DNA from: Fimbriimonas sp035550555
GTDB taxonomy: Bacteria; Armatimonadota; Fimbriimonadia; Fimbriimonadales; Fimbriimonadaceae
Length of the DNA: 64,000 nucleotides
NCBI GenBank assembly: GCA_035550555.1
Contig: DASZPA010000135.1
Coordinates: 1-64,000 of the forward strand
Reading direction: 5' to 3'
Shown: in pieces, positions 26,231 through 35,632 of the stretch
Numbering within the stretch: the first letter of the stretch is position 1
How the letters are laid out: each line of letters begins with the position of its first letter
Made by a program: the position numbers and the translations under genes
Notes under the pieces: model-generated
The model's input: only the letters and a program-made list of their open reading frames with translations
The model's database searches: none
Told to the model about the DNA's origin: nothing

Positions 26231-26247
26231 GAGGGTTCGGGGGGGCC

Positions 26248-26520
26248 CTAGTGCCCGCGGATCCGGTGGATCTTGCGCATATCCTTGTGGATGAAGTGCC
26301 GATCCGCCTCGATCAGACGATCGAGCTGGTGGACCCTGGACCAGTTATGGTGCCGGACAGCATGAGTCCTCTCCCTCTCGAGCCTCGCCAGATCGGCGCG
26401 AGCCGCGTGAGAGTCCATGATCGTGTGCCGGAGCGACTGAGCTCCTGCGATGGCGGGGGCGCCGATTACTGCCAGCGCCGAGAGACCGAGAAATATGTTC
26501 CTGATGTTAGCGACTTTCAT
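26248..26520 (-). CDS. Small secreted His/Arg-rich helical protein
   Basis: A 90-aa protein with a signal peptide (hydrophobic IFLGLSALAVIGAPAIAGA, likely cleavage after AGA or AGAQ) and a mature part rich in His, Arg and Asp (RTHAVRHHNWSRVHQLDRLIEADRHFIHKDMRKIH) predicted to be helical. The start is decided by the ribosome site: AGGAGG lies six bases before ATG 26520, while an ATG at 26526 directly abuts it. No family was recognised. The His content hints at metal binding or a periplasmic chaperone, but this is only a guess. Confidence 0.7.
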   Translation of the reverse strand: MKVANIRNIFLGLSALAVIGAPAIAGAQSLRHTIMDSHAARADLARLERERTHAVRHHNWSRVHQLDRLIEADRHFIHKDMRKIHRIRGH

Positions 26521-26647
26521 AGTCATCCTCCTGATGTTGAGATGCGTCGATTCCCTTCCAGTTCCGTCGGACGGGACATCTTATCTTACTCTTGCAGCAT
26601 TTTAATTCCAACCAAGGTTGCTTTAAGCAGGTGTAATACCTCTTGCG

Positions 26648-28096
26648 ATGGGCCAATTCATCCTCGCTCTGGACCAAGGAACGACCTCTTCCCGCTCGAT
26701 CCTCTTTGACCGAGAGGCCAAGATCGTGTCTGCCGCGCAGGAGGAAATACCCCAGTCCTATCCGGCGCCCGGATGGGTCGAGCATGACCCGGTGTCCATC
26801 TGGAAATCCCAGGTCGAGACGGCCCGGAGGGTGCTTCGGGAAACCGGCGTGGAACCGTCCGAGGTCCACGCCATCGGAATAGCCAACCAGCGGGAGACCA
26901 CGCTGATTTGGGACCGCAAGACCGGAGAGGCCCTTCACCCGGCAATCGTGTGGCAAGACCGCCGCACGGCGGAACATTGCGAGCGTCTCGTCGAACGGGG
27001 CCTTGGGGACGCGATCACGGCGCAATCCGGATTGGTGGTCGACAGCTACTTCTCCGCGACCAAGCTCTCGTGGCTCCTCCAAAACGTTCCTCAAGCAGCA
27101 CAGGCGGCGTTTGGCACGGTCGATAGCTTCCTCCTTTGGAAGCTGACCCGTGGGCAGGTCCATGCCACCGATGAAACCAACGCCAGTCGCACCATGCTTT
27201 TCGATATCCATCGCAAGGCCTGGTCCTCAGATTTGCTTGATCTCTTTGCTGTGCCGGCTTCGATGCTTCCGCAGGTCGTTCCTTCGAGCGGCGTGGTCGG
27301 GCACACGCATCCATCGATCTTTGGCGAGCCGATCCCGATCGCCGGAATCGCAGGCGATCAGCAGGCCGCAACTTTCGGTCAGGCGTGCTTTCAGCCGGGC
27401 ATGGCGAAGTGCACCTATGGCACCGGAGCGTTTCTCCTACTCAACACGGGTGAAGAGGCTGTTCGTTCTGGCCATCGTCTTCTGACGACGCCGCTTGCCG
27501 GCGGCTCGTACGCCCTCGAGGGGAGCGTGTTTGTTGCCGGCGCGGCTGTGCAGTGGCTGCGTGACGAGCTTGGACTGATCCAGAGTTCCTCCGAGGTGGA
27601 CGAAATCGCTGCCGGCGTTTCGGATTCGGGCGGCGTATACGTGGTACCCGCTTTCGTCGGTTTGGGGGCGCCCTATTGGGACTCGCATGCGCGGGGCGCG
27701 GTCGTCGGATTGACGCGCGGCTCGAATCGCGCGCACCTCGTCCGTGCCACGCTGGAAAGCATCGCATTTCAGTGTCGTGACGTGGCCGGCGCCATGGCCG
27801 CGGACTTTGGCGGCCCGCTGGTGGAGCTGAGAGTCGACGGCGGCGCGGCTGTCGGCGACCTGCTGATGCAGCTTCAGGCCGATATTCTCGGGGTGCGGAT
27901 CGTGCGGCCAAAGGTTACCGAAACAACTGCCCTCGGAGCAGCCTTCCTTGCCGGCTTGGCGACGGGATTTTGGGAATCAAAGGAGGAGATCGAAGCCCTG
28001 TGGGCCGCCGATCGTATCTTTGAGCCCTCCATTCCGGTCTTCAAGCGCGAAGCGGCTTACGAGGGGTGGAAGCGGGCCGTGCAGCGTGTCCGATAG
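26648..28096 (+). CDS. glpK: Glycerol kinase
   Basis: FGGY-family kinase, 482 aa, phosphorylating glycerol with ATP. The N-terminal phosphate loop ALDQGTTSSRSILFD, the substrate motif IGIANQRETT, and TYGTGAFLLLNTG and DGGAAVGDLLMQ are characteristic of GlpK. Usual length is about 495-500, so it is slightly short but complete at both ends. It stands alone; no glpF or glpD is next to it. The 127-bp upstream gap, shared with the small secreted protein gene, should hold the promoter. Confidence 0.93.
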   Translation: MGQFILALDQGTTSSRSILFDREAKIVSAAQEEIPQSYPAPGWVEHDPVSIWKSQVETARRVLRETGVEPSEVHAIGIANQRETTLIWDRKTGEALHPAIVWQDRRTAEHCERLVERGLGDAITAQSGLVVDSYFSATKLSWLLQNVPQAAQAAFGTVDSFLLWKLTRGQVHATDETNASRTMLFDIHRKAWSSDLLDLFAVPASMLPQVVPSSGVVGHTHPSIFGEPIPIAGIAGDQQAATFGQACFQPGMAKCTYGTGAFLLLNTGEEAVRSGHRLLTTPLAGGSYALEGSVFVAGAAVQWLRDELGLIQSSSEVDEIAAGVSDSGGVYVVPAFVGLGAPYWDSHARGAVVGLTRGSNRAHLVRATLESIAFQCRDVAGAMAADFGGPLVELRVDGGAAVGDLLMQLQADILGVRIVRPKVTETTALGAAFLAGLATGFWESKEEIEALWAADRIFEPSIPVFKREAAYEGWKRAVQRVR

Positions 28097-28170
28097 GGAG
28101 CGGCGCTGTTGCTCCCTGTCTCACGCCCCAGGTGCAAACTCCGCAACCTCTCGTGCGTCGAGACCTAGTC

Positions 28171-29082
28171 TTAATTGCCCGAGACAGAATCCACCTCCCC
28201 AAAGGCTTCGAGCAGCTTCTCCAGAATCTCGTCGGACAAGGGTGGGCCCTCCAGCGCCTTCGCGTTCTGGCGCAGGTGCGCAATGTTTCCCGTGCCGGAG
28301 AGGATCACGTCCATGCCTGGCTCCCAGAGGCAGAAGCGGTAGGCGGCTCCTTCGATCGAGCCGGCTACGCCTTGTCCTTTAAGGAAGTCCAGGTCTTTGA
28401 CAGGCGAGCCCAACTCCTCAAGCAACGAGAGCAGGGCCTCTTGATTGCTCAGCGCACGTCTGACTGCGAACATGCAGAGTGTGCCAATGCCCCGGTCTTT
28501 GGTATGCGGCAACACGGTTTTGCGGGCCGAAGGGTTGAGGAGGTTGAAGCCGACCATGACGACCTCCCACGGTCCCTCTTGGACGGCGGGTCCCAGCATC
28601 CGGTGGTTGGTGTCTCTTCCGAACGCCTCCGTGATCCCAATGTGACGGATCTTGCCCTCGTCTCTCATCGCGGCAAGCTCTGGGTAGAGCACTTCAAGCG
28701 CGTGCGGATACCCCTCGAGGAGCACTCCGTGAAGATGGAGGATGTCGATGTAATCGGTGCCGAGCCGGCGCAAGCAGCCATCAACCCTCTCACGCGTTTC
28801 CTTTGCTGTTGCAGGTCGATCCTGAAGATCCGTGCCGACCTTCGTCGAAAGGACGACCGAATCGCGAGGCACGTCGGCGATTCCGAGGGCAACGGCCTCT
28901 TCCGTTCTGTACCCTTCGGCTGTGTCGATGAAGTTGACTCCGAGATCGATGGCTTCTCGCACAACGCGGGCAGCCTCCTCTTTCGAGGAGCCTCGGCTCA
29001 TGCCGAGCCGGCTGTGCCCGCCGCATCCAAGTCCCATCCGCGAGACTTTCAGGCCCGTCTTTCCAAGCGTCGTCGTCAGCAC
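28171..29082 (-). CDS. Aldo/keto reductase
   Basis: NAD(P)H-dependent reductase of the AKR superfamily, 303 aa. The catalytic residues are visible: Asp in NFIDTAEGYR, Tyr in the same helix, Lys in LSTKVGTD, and His in LHLHGV. The C-terminal cofactor part ends SGTGNIAHLRQNAKAL, as in the family. It begins 22 bases after the stop of the sugar ABC permease and is the last gene of that operon, so its substrate is probably a sugar or a sugar-derived aldehyde. It converges on glycerol kinase with a 74-bp gap. Confidence 0.9.
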   Translation of the reverse strand: MLTTTLGKTGLKVSRMGLGCGGHSRLGMSRGSSKEEAARVVREAIDLGVNFIDTAEGYRTEEAVALGIADVPRDSVVLSTKVGTDLQDRPATAKETRERVDGCLRRLGTDYIDILHLHGVLLEGYPHALEVLYPELAAMRDEGKIRHIGITEAFGRDTNHRMLGPAVQEGPWEVVMVGFNLLNPSARKTVLPHTKDRGIGTLCMFAVRRALSNQEALLSLLEELGSPVKDLDFLKGQGVAGSIEGAAYRFCLWEPGMDVILSGTGNIAHLRQNAKALEGPPLSDEILEKLLEAFGEVDSVSGN

Positions 29083-29104
29083 GAAGTCGTTTTACCGAGA
29101 AGAC

Positions 29105-30073
29105 TCACCCTTTCACGCCGCCAATCTTGATTCCTTCGATAAACGTCCGCTGGGCTAGGAAGAAAAGGACGATGAGCGGGAGGGTCATGACGACGGACAT
29201 CGCCATCATCCGCCCCCAGTCGGACGAGTACTGGCCCTGCAGCCGCGCCAGGCCGATCGCCAGCGTGTACTTGTCGTCGTCCATCAGATAGAGCAGCGGG
29301 CCGAGAAAGTCGTTCCAGGCGCCGATAAAGCTGAATACGGCGACGACGGCCAGTGCGGCCTTCGAGAGCGGCAGGACCACGGTTGCCCAGATGCGAAGAT
29401 CGCTTGCCCCGTCGATGCGCGCGGCCTCCATGAGCGAAGACGGGATCGTTCGATAGAACTGCCGCAGCATGAAGATGAAGAAAGCGTTGCCGCAAAAGGC
29501 CGGTACTACGAGCGGCAGGATCGTGTTGATCCAGCCAAGGCTCTTGAAGGTCTGGAAGAGCGGAATCATCGTGACCTGGCCTGGGAGCATCATGGTCGCG
29601 AGCATCGTCCAGAACAGAACCTCTCGCCCTTTCCACTGCACACATGCCAGACCGTAGGCAGCCAGCGAACAGCTCAGAGCCGTGCCAAACACAGTCAGCA
29701 CGCAGATGACCAAGGTGTTGCGAAGCATCAAGAAGAAAGGAAACGCCTTGAATCCTTCGGAGTAGTTGCTCCACTCCAGGTGCGGCTTCAGCTTGAGCCC
29801 ACTTGGCGAGACCGACACTTTGGCTCCCTTCTGCGGCCCAGACAAGATTTCGACAACTTGTTCATTTCCCTTCCTCTCGATAGGTTTGACTTCCACCGTC
29901 GAGCCGTTCAGAGTGAGCATCTGAGCGCGCGGAATCAGGTCCATCTCGGACTTTCCGACTTGGTCTTCGGTCTTCAGCGAGGTGCTGACCTGCCACACGA
30001 ACGGTAAAGAAAAGAGGGCCGCCAGAACGACGAGCGCGAGAAATCCGGGAATTCGAAGGGGCCTCTTTCTCAT
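29105..30073 (-). CDS. Carbohydrate ABC transporter permease (MalG type)
   Basis: Inner-membrane permease, 322 aa, of the MalG family with six predicted helices and the EAA motif EAARIDGASDLRIWATVVLPL that contacts the ATPase. ATG 30073 overlaps the stop of the MalF-type gene (ATGA). An unusual feature is a polar segment of about 65 residues (roughly 42-108, including VEVKPIERKGNEQVVEILSG) between the first and second helix, on the outer face; standard MalG proteins have a much shorter link. No ATPase gene lies in the operon, so a shared ATPase encoded elsewhere must energise it. Confidence 0.92.
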   Translation of the reverse strand: MRKRPLRIPGFLALVVLAALFSLPFVWQVSTSLKTEDQVGKSEMDLIPRAQMLTLNGSTVEVKPIERKGNEQVVEILSGPQKGAKVSVSPSGLKLKPHLEWSNYSEGFKAFPFFLMLRNTLVICVLTVFGTALSCSLAAYGLACVQWKGREVLFWTMLATMMLPGQVTMIPLFQTFKSLGWINTILPLVVPAFCGNAFFIFMLRQFYRTIPSSLMEAARIDGASDLRIWATVVLPLSKAALAVVAVFSFIGAWNDFLGPLLYLMDDDKYTLAIGLARLQGQYSSDWGRMMAMSVVMTLPLIVLFFLAQRTFIEGIKIGGVKG

Positions 30074-30945
30074 TGCTCGTACTGCACATGCTTCTGGGAG
30101 GCCCGCATCACGATGATCGTCGAGAGGAGAATCACCGCAAAGAGCACCCAAGCCATTGCGGATGCGTAGCCTAGACGGAACTCGGTGAAGGCGCTGTTGA
30201 ACAGGTGGAGGCAGTAGAAGAGCGTTGCGTCCCAAGGTCCGCCGCTGGTCATCACGAATGCGCGGCCGAACTCCTGAAACCCACCGATCAGCCCCATGAC
30301 GCCCGTGAACAGGAGAACGGGCGATATCAGAGGAATGGTGACGTTCTTGAACCGCTGGACCGGTCCGGCGCCGTCAAGCTCGGCCGCTTCGAACAGCTCC
30401 GAAGGGACGTCTTGCAGCGCTGCCAGATAGAGGATCGCGCCTCCGCCGGCGCCCCATAGCGACATCAGAATCAGGCCCGGCATCGCCCAATGCTCGTCCG
30501 AAAGCCAGCCAGGCATCCAGCCTTCGGGCAGGTGGAGAAAGCGCAGAAACGAGTTGATCAGGCCGGACTCCGGGTCGAGCATCCGAATCCAAAGCACGGA
30601 ATTGGCAACCAGCGGGACGACTGTGGGAAGAAAGAAGAGCGTACGAAACACTTTGATCCCGGGCACTCTCTGATTCATGAGCAGCGCCAGCCCAAGGCCC
30701 ACAATCATGCCAAGCGGAACCGAGGCAAGGACGAAAACGAATGTGTTCTGGACCGAGTGCCAGAACCGGTCGTCGTGCGCCATTTCCACGTAATTCGCGG
30801 CTCCGACATACCGAGGGGAGTCGAGAATCGGGTAGTTGCAGAGGCTGAACCAGAAGGATGCGATCACCGGCAGGACCGTAAAGGCCAGGAGGCCGAGTAT
30901 CAGCGGGGAGCAGAACGCCAATCCCGTCCAGGTTCGCCGCTTCAC
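30070..30945 (-). CDS. Sugar ABC transporter permease (MalF type)
   Basis: Inner-membrane permease, 291 aa, with six predicted helices starting GLAFCSPLILGLLAFTVLP and the EAA-loop ELFEAAELDGAGPVQRFKNVTIPL. It pairs with the MalG-type permease and the lipoprotein binding protein; both borders are four-base ATGA overlaps, showing tight co-translation. The transported sugar is unknown; the giant glycosidase-like gene upstream in the operon suggests an oligosaccharide. Confidence 0.93.
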   Translation of the reverse strand: MKRRTWTGLAFCSPLILGLLAFTVLPVIASFWFSLCNYPILDSPRYVGAANYVEMAHDDRFWHSVQNTFVFVLASVPLGMIVGLGLALLMNQRVPGIKVFRTLFFLPTVVPLVANSVLWIRMLDPESGLINSFLRFLHLPEGWMPGWLSDEHWAMPGLILMSLWGAGGGAILYLAALQDVPSELFEAAELDGAGPVQRFKNVTIPLISPVLLFTGVMGLIGGFQEFGRAFVMTSGGPWDATLFYCLHLFNSAFTEFRLGYASAMAWVLFAVILLSTIIVMRASQKHVQYEQ

Positions 30946-32285
30946 CGGTTCGCCTCCACTGCGTGGTGTGAAAGCTCGTCGGCTACCGATTGCAAGCGCG
31001 AAGACACGGCCACACGAACCTTTGCCAAAGCCTCTTTGGCAGAAGCGCCTCCATACAGGACCTCGTCCATGGCCCTTCCAAGCTGATCCATGTAGTAACC
31101 CTGCACGGGCATCAGGGTTCGAACATGCTTCGAGTTTTCAAGGATCTTAAGGAAAACGCCGCGGACCGGGTCTTGCCGGATGCGGTCGAACACCTGGCTC
31201 TTTCGGTAGGCAGGGAACTGCTCCATGTCGGTTGCCTCGATCTCCGTCGCTTCCCGAGAGCTGCACACCCACTTGATGAACTCGAACGCTTCGGGCCTTA
31301 CTTCCCGGTTCCTTGGCACGGCCAATGACCAACCCCCGATCCACCCCGTCGGATACTCGCCGTCAGGCGGGGCGGGAATCAATCCGATGCCGATGTCCAT
31401 GGTCGGCGCGTACTTCTTCAGGTCTTTGATCTGGGAGACGTGCAGGAGCCGGATTGCCGACTTGCCGGCATAGAACGGGTTGTTGCCGAGACCGACGACT
31501 TGGCTCGAGAACGCGTTGACCTTGCGCACGTCGTATTTGCGCCCGAACTTGGCCATCCACTCCAGAGCCGCGACCACCTTGGGATTGTCGGCGGTCACGG
31601 TTCCAAGAGGATGTGTGGTGTCCGGCTCGGCGTAGAAGTTGCCGCCAAATGCGTACCCCCAGGTGAACAGCGAGTTCGCGCCCGTCCATTCCCACGGGTT
31701 CATACCGAGCTGTTTGACGAATCCCTGCGAGTCCACCACTGTGAGCTTGTCGATGTCGCGGTCGAGCTCGTCGATCGTCCTCGGTGGCTTGTCAGGATTC
31801 AGACCCGCTTTTCGAAACATGTCCTTGTTCCAAATAAAGGCAAAGTTCGGATCGGCTCCCCAGGGGATCGCGTAGACGCGGCCTCGAAACGTGCTCTCCT
31901 TCCAACGCGGAGTCCAGAAGTCTTCCGGCTTCAGGCCGCTCTTGTCAAAAGAGCCGGTCAGGTCCGCCAATGCTCCTCGGGCCGCCCACTCGGAAAGCTG
32001 CTGGCCGTCGACAAACGTCACGTCCGGCCCAACGCCTCCCGCAATTGCCAGGAACAGCTTTTGGCTGCTCGTCAGGTCGTTCGAAGCGAACGACATTTTG
32101 ACGTGGATTCCCGGATGAGTTCGCTCGAACTCCGCGACCAAGTGATCGAGCGCCGGCTGGAAACTGGCGTCGAAGGGTTGCCAAACGGTGATGACGTGCG
32201 GATCGGGCGTGGGTTTGGGAAGGCATCCACTCAGGGCCAGAACCGCGAGCAAGGCGGCAAACGCCCATCGAGCCTTCCTCCGCAT
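30942..32285 (-). CDS. Sugar-binding lipoprotein of ABC importer
   Basis: Extracellular solute-binding protein family 1, 447 aa. The signal peptide RWAFAALLAVLALSGC ends in a lipobox with the lipid-attached Cys. Typical motifs are WQPFDASFQPALDHLVAEFERTHPGIHVKM at the N-terminal lobe (shown split: ALDHLVAEFERTHP) and IGGWSLAVPRNREV near the ligand site. ATG 32285 is chosen because the signal peptide begins there. It is followed by the two permease genes with 4-bp overlaps. Acts outside the inner membrane; ligand unknown. Confidence 0.92.
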   Translation of the reverse strand: MRRKARWAFAALLAVLALSGCLPKPTPDPHVITVWQPFDASFQPALDHLVAEFERTHPGIHVKMSFASNDLTSSQKLFLAIAGGVGPDVTFVDGQQLSEWAARGALADLTGSFDKSGLKPEDFWTPRWKESTFRGRVYAIPWGADPNFAFIWNKDMFRKAGLNPDKPPRTIDELDRDIDKLTVVDSQGFVKQLGMNPWEWTGANSLFTWGYAFGGNFYAEPDTTHPLGTVTADNPKVVAALEWMAKFGRKYDVRKVNAFSSQVVGLGNNPFYAGKSAIRLLHVSQIKDLKKYAPTMDIGIGLIPAPPDGEYPTGWIGGWSLAVPRNREVRPEAFEFIKWVCSSREATEIEATDMEQFPAYRKSQVFDRIRQDPVRGVFLKILENSKHVRTLMPVQGYYMDQLGRAMDEVLYGGASAKEALAKVRVAVSSRLQSVADELSHHAVEANR

Positions 32286-32329
32286 CGCCTTAACATAGCC
32301 CAATTGGCGCGGAATCGCAAAGGCGAGTC

Positions 32330-35300
32330 TTAATAGCGGCAAACAACGTTCACCGTGCCCTTCAAGCCGGCGAGGCTAACCACTTCCTTGTAGGTGTCGA
32401 ACTTGCTCCACGGACGGCCGTTCACGGTGACGGACCTCATCGGCATGCCTCTTGGATGACGAAGCCGCAGAAGGATCACCTTGGCTTGGCTCCGGTCAGG
32501 AATGGAAACCTCGGCGGCGATTTGCCCGTGGTCGACATCCGATGTGATCTTGTACGACATGGTTCCGAAGCAAGTCGGCGCGTTTCGCACGGAAATCTCT
32601 TTGCCTTGTTCGAGCCAAGCACGCGGCGTGCCTTTCGCGAGCCAAAGCTCGGAGCCCTCCTCCATCACCAGCAGATTTCGAAACCGCTCGAGGAAAGCAG
32701 CCTCTTCGAAGATCTTGTCTGGAGGGCCATGCACGGCGTGCTCGTTGAACGTATAGCCCTGGTCAGGCAAAATGTCGACGGCGTAGCCGTTTAGCATCGA
32801 GCGCAGGAACTCCGGAATGCCGTCCGCAGCCAAGTGCATGTTGGCCGTCCGCTCCAGGCCTGTCTGATACTGCCATCCCGCCATGAACCAGTCGCGGTCG
32901 CCGACGTTCTTGTTCTCCAATAGCAGCCGGTCTTCGAGAACGTCCAGATACCCCTGAACGCGCACGTCGTCGGCTGGAAGCAGACCCGCAGGGCTGACGA
33001 GCGCAGCAGCGGTTTGGACTGTGTCCCAGTAGAGCGGCCCGACGTGCGTGCCCGAGCCGTCGCGATTCCATCCCCAGGCGCCCGTTGCCAGGCCTCGGAC
33101 GTAGCATGCAAACGGAATGACCGAGTGGTAGGTCCCATCGCGAACCGGAACCACCGGCGATAAGGCGATCGAACGCTCGACCGCAGTTCGGAGATCCTTC
33201 CGGTAGGCGTCGGCCTCCTTCTTCAGCCTTGCGCCGCCTGCTGGATCGATATCGGCTAGGACGTCAGCCAGACGATCGACCGCCGACCAGTAGTAGGCCT
33301 CGCACTCGTAAAACTGCATCCAGAGCCCGCCGCTGTCCGGCGTGACCTGCAGCGCCGGCTGAAGGCCTTTGCACCAAAGGCGTTCGCCTCCCGGCACCGA
33401 GTCGGTGATTACTTTGCGCTGCCGCAGCATCCATTCAGCGTTCGCGGCCATCCGAGAAGCGTTCTTGATGAGCCAACTCTTGTCGCCAGTCAGTCTGTAG
33501 TGCTGTGTCAGCGCCCAACCGATAGACCCGGCGCCGAAAGCGTGGATCCCGTCCATGTTGCCGCCGTAGCCATCGGGGCCAACAGCGTAGGTTAGAGCGC
33601 CTTTGCCCTCTGAAAAGAGGCCGACCGGATGGTCGCGCTCGAGAGGCAGAGAAAGCCACTGGTCATAACCGTCGGCCGCTGCGTCGCCAGCGCCCATGAG
33701 GTCGAGAACGTGCAGAACGAGGTACGTCTCAGCGGCCAAGATGCCGTATGGGTAGTCGTTGAACCAAAGCCGGCCCGTCTGTGGATTGACGCCGCAATGG
33801 CGCACCAAGTGCCAAACCCCGAGGTTCCACTGTGCCGTCAACCTCTGCGAAGGTACCTTCACCTGCATCGGCGGCAACGATGTCTCGGGCGCAGCGGGGT
33901 GAGGTGGCAAGTTCGTTCCGCGAGTTGCTGTGACCGCACCCTTCCACGTCTGCTCGGCGTGGAGCCGAGTCTTCTCGCGGATCGTCTGCAGTCCTCGCGA
34001 GGCCAGCTCCGCCAGATACTCTTTCGCGGATTTGGCGTTCGAGTCCAGCTTGATGGGCGGCTCGGAAGCCAAGCTACCCGGATCGAGCATCGGGTCTTGA
34101 TAGCAGAAGCGCCAGACTCCTGCGTTTCCGAAGCCGTCTGGATGCGGGTTGGCTCCTTGCAGTGATCCGGCCACATCTTTGGCCAGGTTCCAAGACCGGC
34201 CCAGTCCACCCACCTCGGTAAGTGTCCAGTCGATCAGCGTGGTGTCACAGGTGTAATCGCCTTTTGGGCCGATGATCAGCGAAACGGAGTCCCCGGGTTC
34301 GACTTCGATGGACCGATCAAGCCGAATCGAGTGCGAGCCCTGGCCGTCCGTGACGCCGTGCGTCAAAACGGTTCGACGGTGCTGCTTCTCTTCGACAATC
34401 CACCACTCGATTCCGTTGCTTCCCTTTTGGGCATGGGTGAGTGTGGCGCTGAGGGAGACCTGGCCCTTAAGGGGGCTTCGCCACTGCGTGAGCACATCCA
34501 CCGAGCGGCCGGGATGCATCGCGACGGCGCCCGTGGGGAAAGTAATTCCCTTTGCTGAAACCGTCTCGGTGGTCGAGTTCGCCGCAACGATCGGCGTGTC
34601 ATCGGAGCCCCACCCTTTGAGACGCGAGTCGCCAACGACGCTCGCCATCCGCGTGACGAACGGCACTGGCACGACTCGACGGGCTGCAGGCGGTCCAGAC
34701 GGAGCCAAAGGGCTTGTTCGGCGAACGAAGAATCCGTACTCCGGAGCTAGGATCGGGCCGTTCTCCAAGTCGGCGGCCAGGAAGGAGAACGAGCCTGATC
34801 TCGTCCAAATGGTCACGATCGTTCGGGCTACGTCGTCAGCTTGGGACGTGAACTCCTGCCTGCGGCGCCATTTGGAAGTGCCCATATAGAGGAGGCTGAA
34901 CCTGATGCCGCGGCGGTTTGCACTCCCGCCTGTAGAGGTCCAAGTGTTTGTGCCAGCGACGGCTGTGTTTGCAGCCAACCGTTGAAGGCCGCCGACGCGT
35001 CCGTCATAGGTCTCCAAGTGGCCGCTATAGTCGAGCCCGGCCCGGGCGGCTTCATAGCCCCACTCGACCTCCAGATCCATCTCCTTCCAGGTGTCCGGAA
35101 CCAGAACCTGCGCATCGGGCATGTCGTAGGACGAGGCAGCCAAGTCTCCCCTGAGGCTGACAACCAAGCCGCAACTTTCTCGACCCAGGGGAAAGACGTA
35201 CGTCTTTCCATTCTCAGTAACGGCTGGCTTCTGATCAAGCGGAACGGCGTCGAGGTTGTTCCACCAGGAGCTGGACGAACCGTGATTGACCAACAGATGG

Positions 35301-35632
35301 ACCTGAAGCGACTCCGGCGGAGGAATCCGCGTGCCAGCCGCCCAAGTGAGCTTCAGCTCTTGCAACGGCCGGATCTCCTCCCACAGGAAGCCGCAGAGAG
35401 CGCGCCTAATGGCTGGGTTGGCTAGATCGACGGGTTCGTTGAGCGGCAGTCCGGCGACGTGCTTCAGCGCAAGCCAGCTTTCGGGATCGTTCGCATCGGG
35501 TTTGCGGTCAGATCGAAAGCGATACGCGCTTGGAGCGATATCGACCGGCTTGCCCACAAGGTCGTCCGGTTTTTGAGCCGAGGCCTGAAAAGCGAGCATG
35601 AACAGGAGCAAGAGGCAAACAAATGACCTCAT
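32330..35632 (-). CDS. Giant secreted (alpha/alpha)6 glycosidase-like protein
   Basis: An 1100-aa exported protein. Signal peptide: RSFVCLLLLFMLAFQASA. The first ~550 residues are beta-rich and probably form sandwich domains. The C-terminal half (about 640-1000) has the helix-pair pattern of six-hairpin glycosidases (YGILAAETYLVLHVLDLMG, GAGSIGWALTQHYRLTGD, WMLRQRK, YYWSAVDRLADVLADI). ATG 35632 overlaps the phosphoesterase stop (ATGA); a 152-residue upstream extension is rejected. It likely degrades an external polysaccharide whose pieces enter through the ABC importer. The GH family was not recognised. Confidence 0.8.
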   Translation of the reverse strand: MRSFVCLLLLFMLAFQASAQKPDDLVGKPVDIAPSAYRFRSDRKPDANDPESWLALKHVAGLPLNEPVDLANPAIRRALCGFLWEEIRPLQELKLTWAAGTRIPPPESLQVHLLVNHGSSSSWWNNLDAVPLDQKPAVTENGKTYVFPLGRESCGLVVSLRGDLAASSYDMPDAQVLVPDTWKEMDLEVEWGYEAARAGLDYSGHLETYDGRVGGLQRLAANTAVAGTNTWTSTGGSANRRGIRFSLLYMGTSKWRRRQEFTSQADDVARTIVTIWTRSGSFSFLAADLENGPILAPEYGFFVRRTSPLAPSGPPAARRVVPVPFVTRMASVVGDSRLKGWGSDDTPIVAANSTTETVSAKGITFPTGAVAMHPGRSVDVLTQWRSPLKGQVSLSATLTHAQKGSNGIEWWIVEEKQHRRTVLTHGVTDGQGSHSIRLDRSIEVEPGDSVSLIIGPKGDYTCDTTLIDWTLTEVGGLGRSWNLAKDVAGSLQGANPHPDGFGNAGVWRFCYQDPMLDPGSLASEPPIKLDSNAKSAKEYLAELASRGLQTIREKTRLHAEQTWKGAVTATRGTNLPPHPAAPETSLPPMQVKVPSQRLTAQWNLGVWHLVRHCGVNPQTGRLWFNDYPYGILAAETYLVLHVLDLMGAGDAAADGYDQWLSLPLERDHPVGLFSEGKGALTYAVGPDGYGGNMDGIHAFGAGSIGWALTQHYRLTGDKSWLIKNASRMAANAEWMLRQRKVITDSVPGGERLWCKGLQPALQVTPDSGGLWMQFYECEAYYWSAVDRLADVLADIDPAGGARLKKEADAYRKDLRTAVERSIALSPVVPVRDGTYHSVIPFACYVRGLATGAWGWNRDGSGTHVGPLYWDTVQTAAALVSPAGLLPADDVRVQGYLDVLEDRLLLENKNVGDRDWFMAGWQYQTGLERTANMHLAADGIPEFLRSMLNGYAVDILPDQGYTFNEHAVHGPPDKIFEEAAFLERFRNLLVMEEGSELWLAKGTPRAWLEQGKEISVRNAPTCFGTMSYKITSDVDHGQIAAEVSIPDRSQAKVILLRLRHPRGMPMRSVTVNGRPWSKFDTYKEVVSLAGLKGTVNVVCRY

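Noticed and set aside
26507..27211. 234-codon reverse frame
   Set aside because: Antisense to glycerol kinase, which has all expected motifs.
28066..29130. 354-codon forward frame
   Set aside because: Runs antisense to the aldo/keto reductase, whose motifs are intact; composition is that of a mirror frame in GC-rich DNA.
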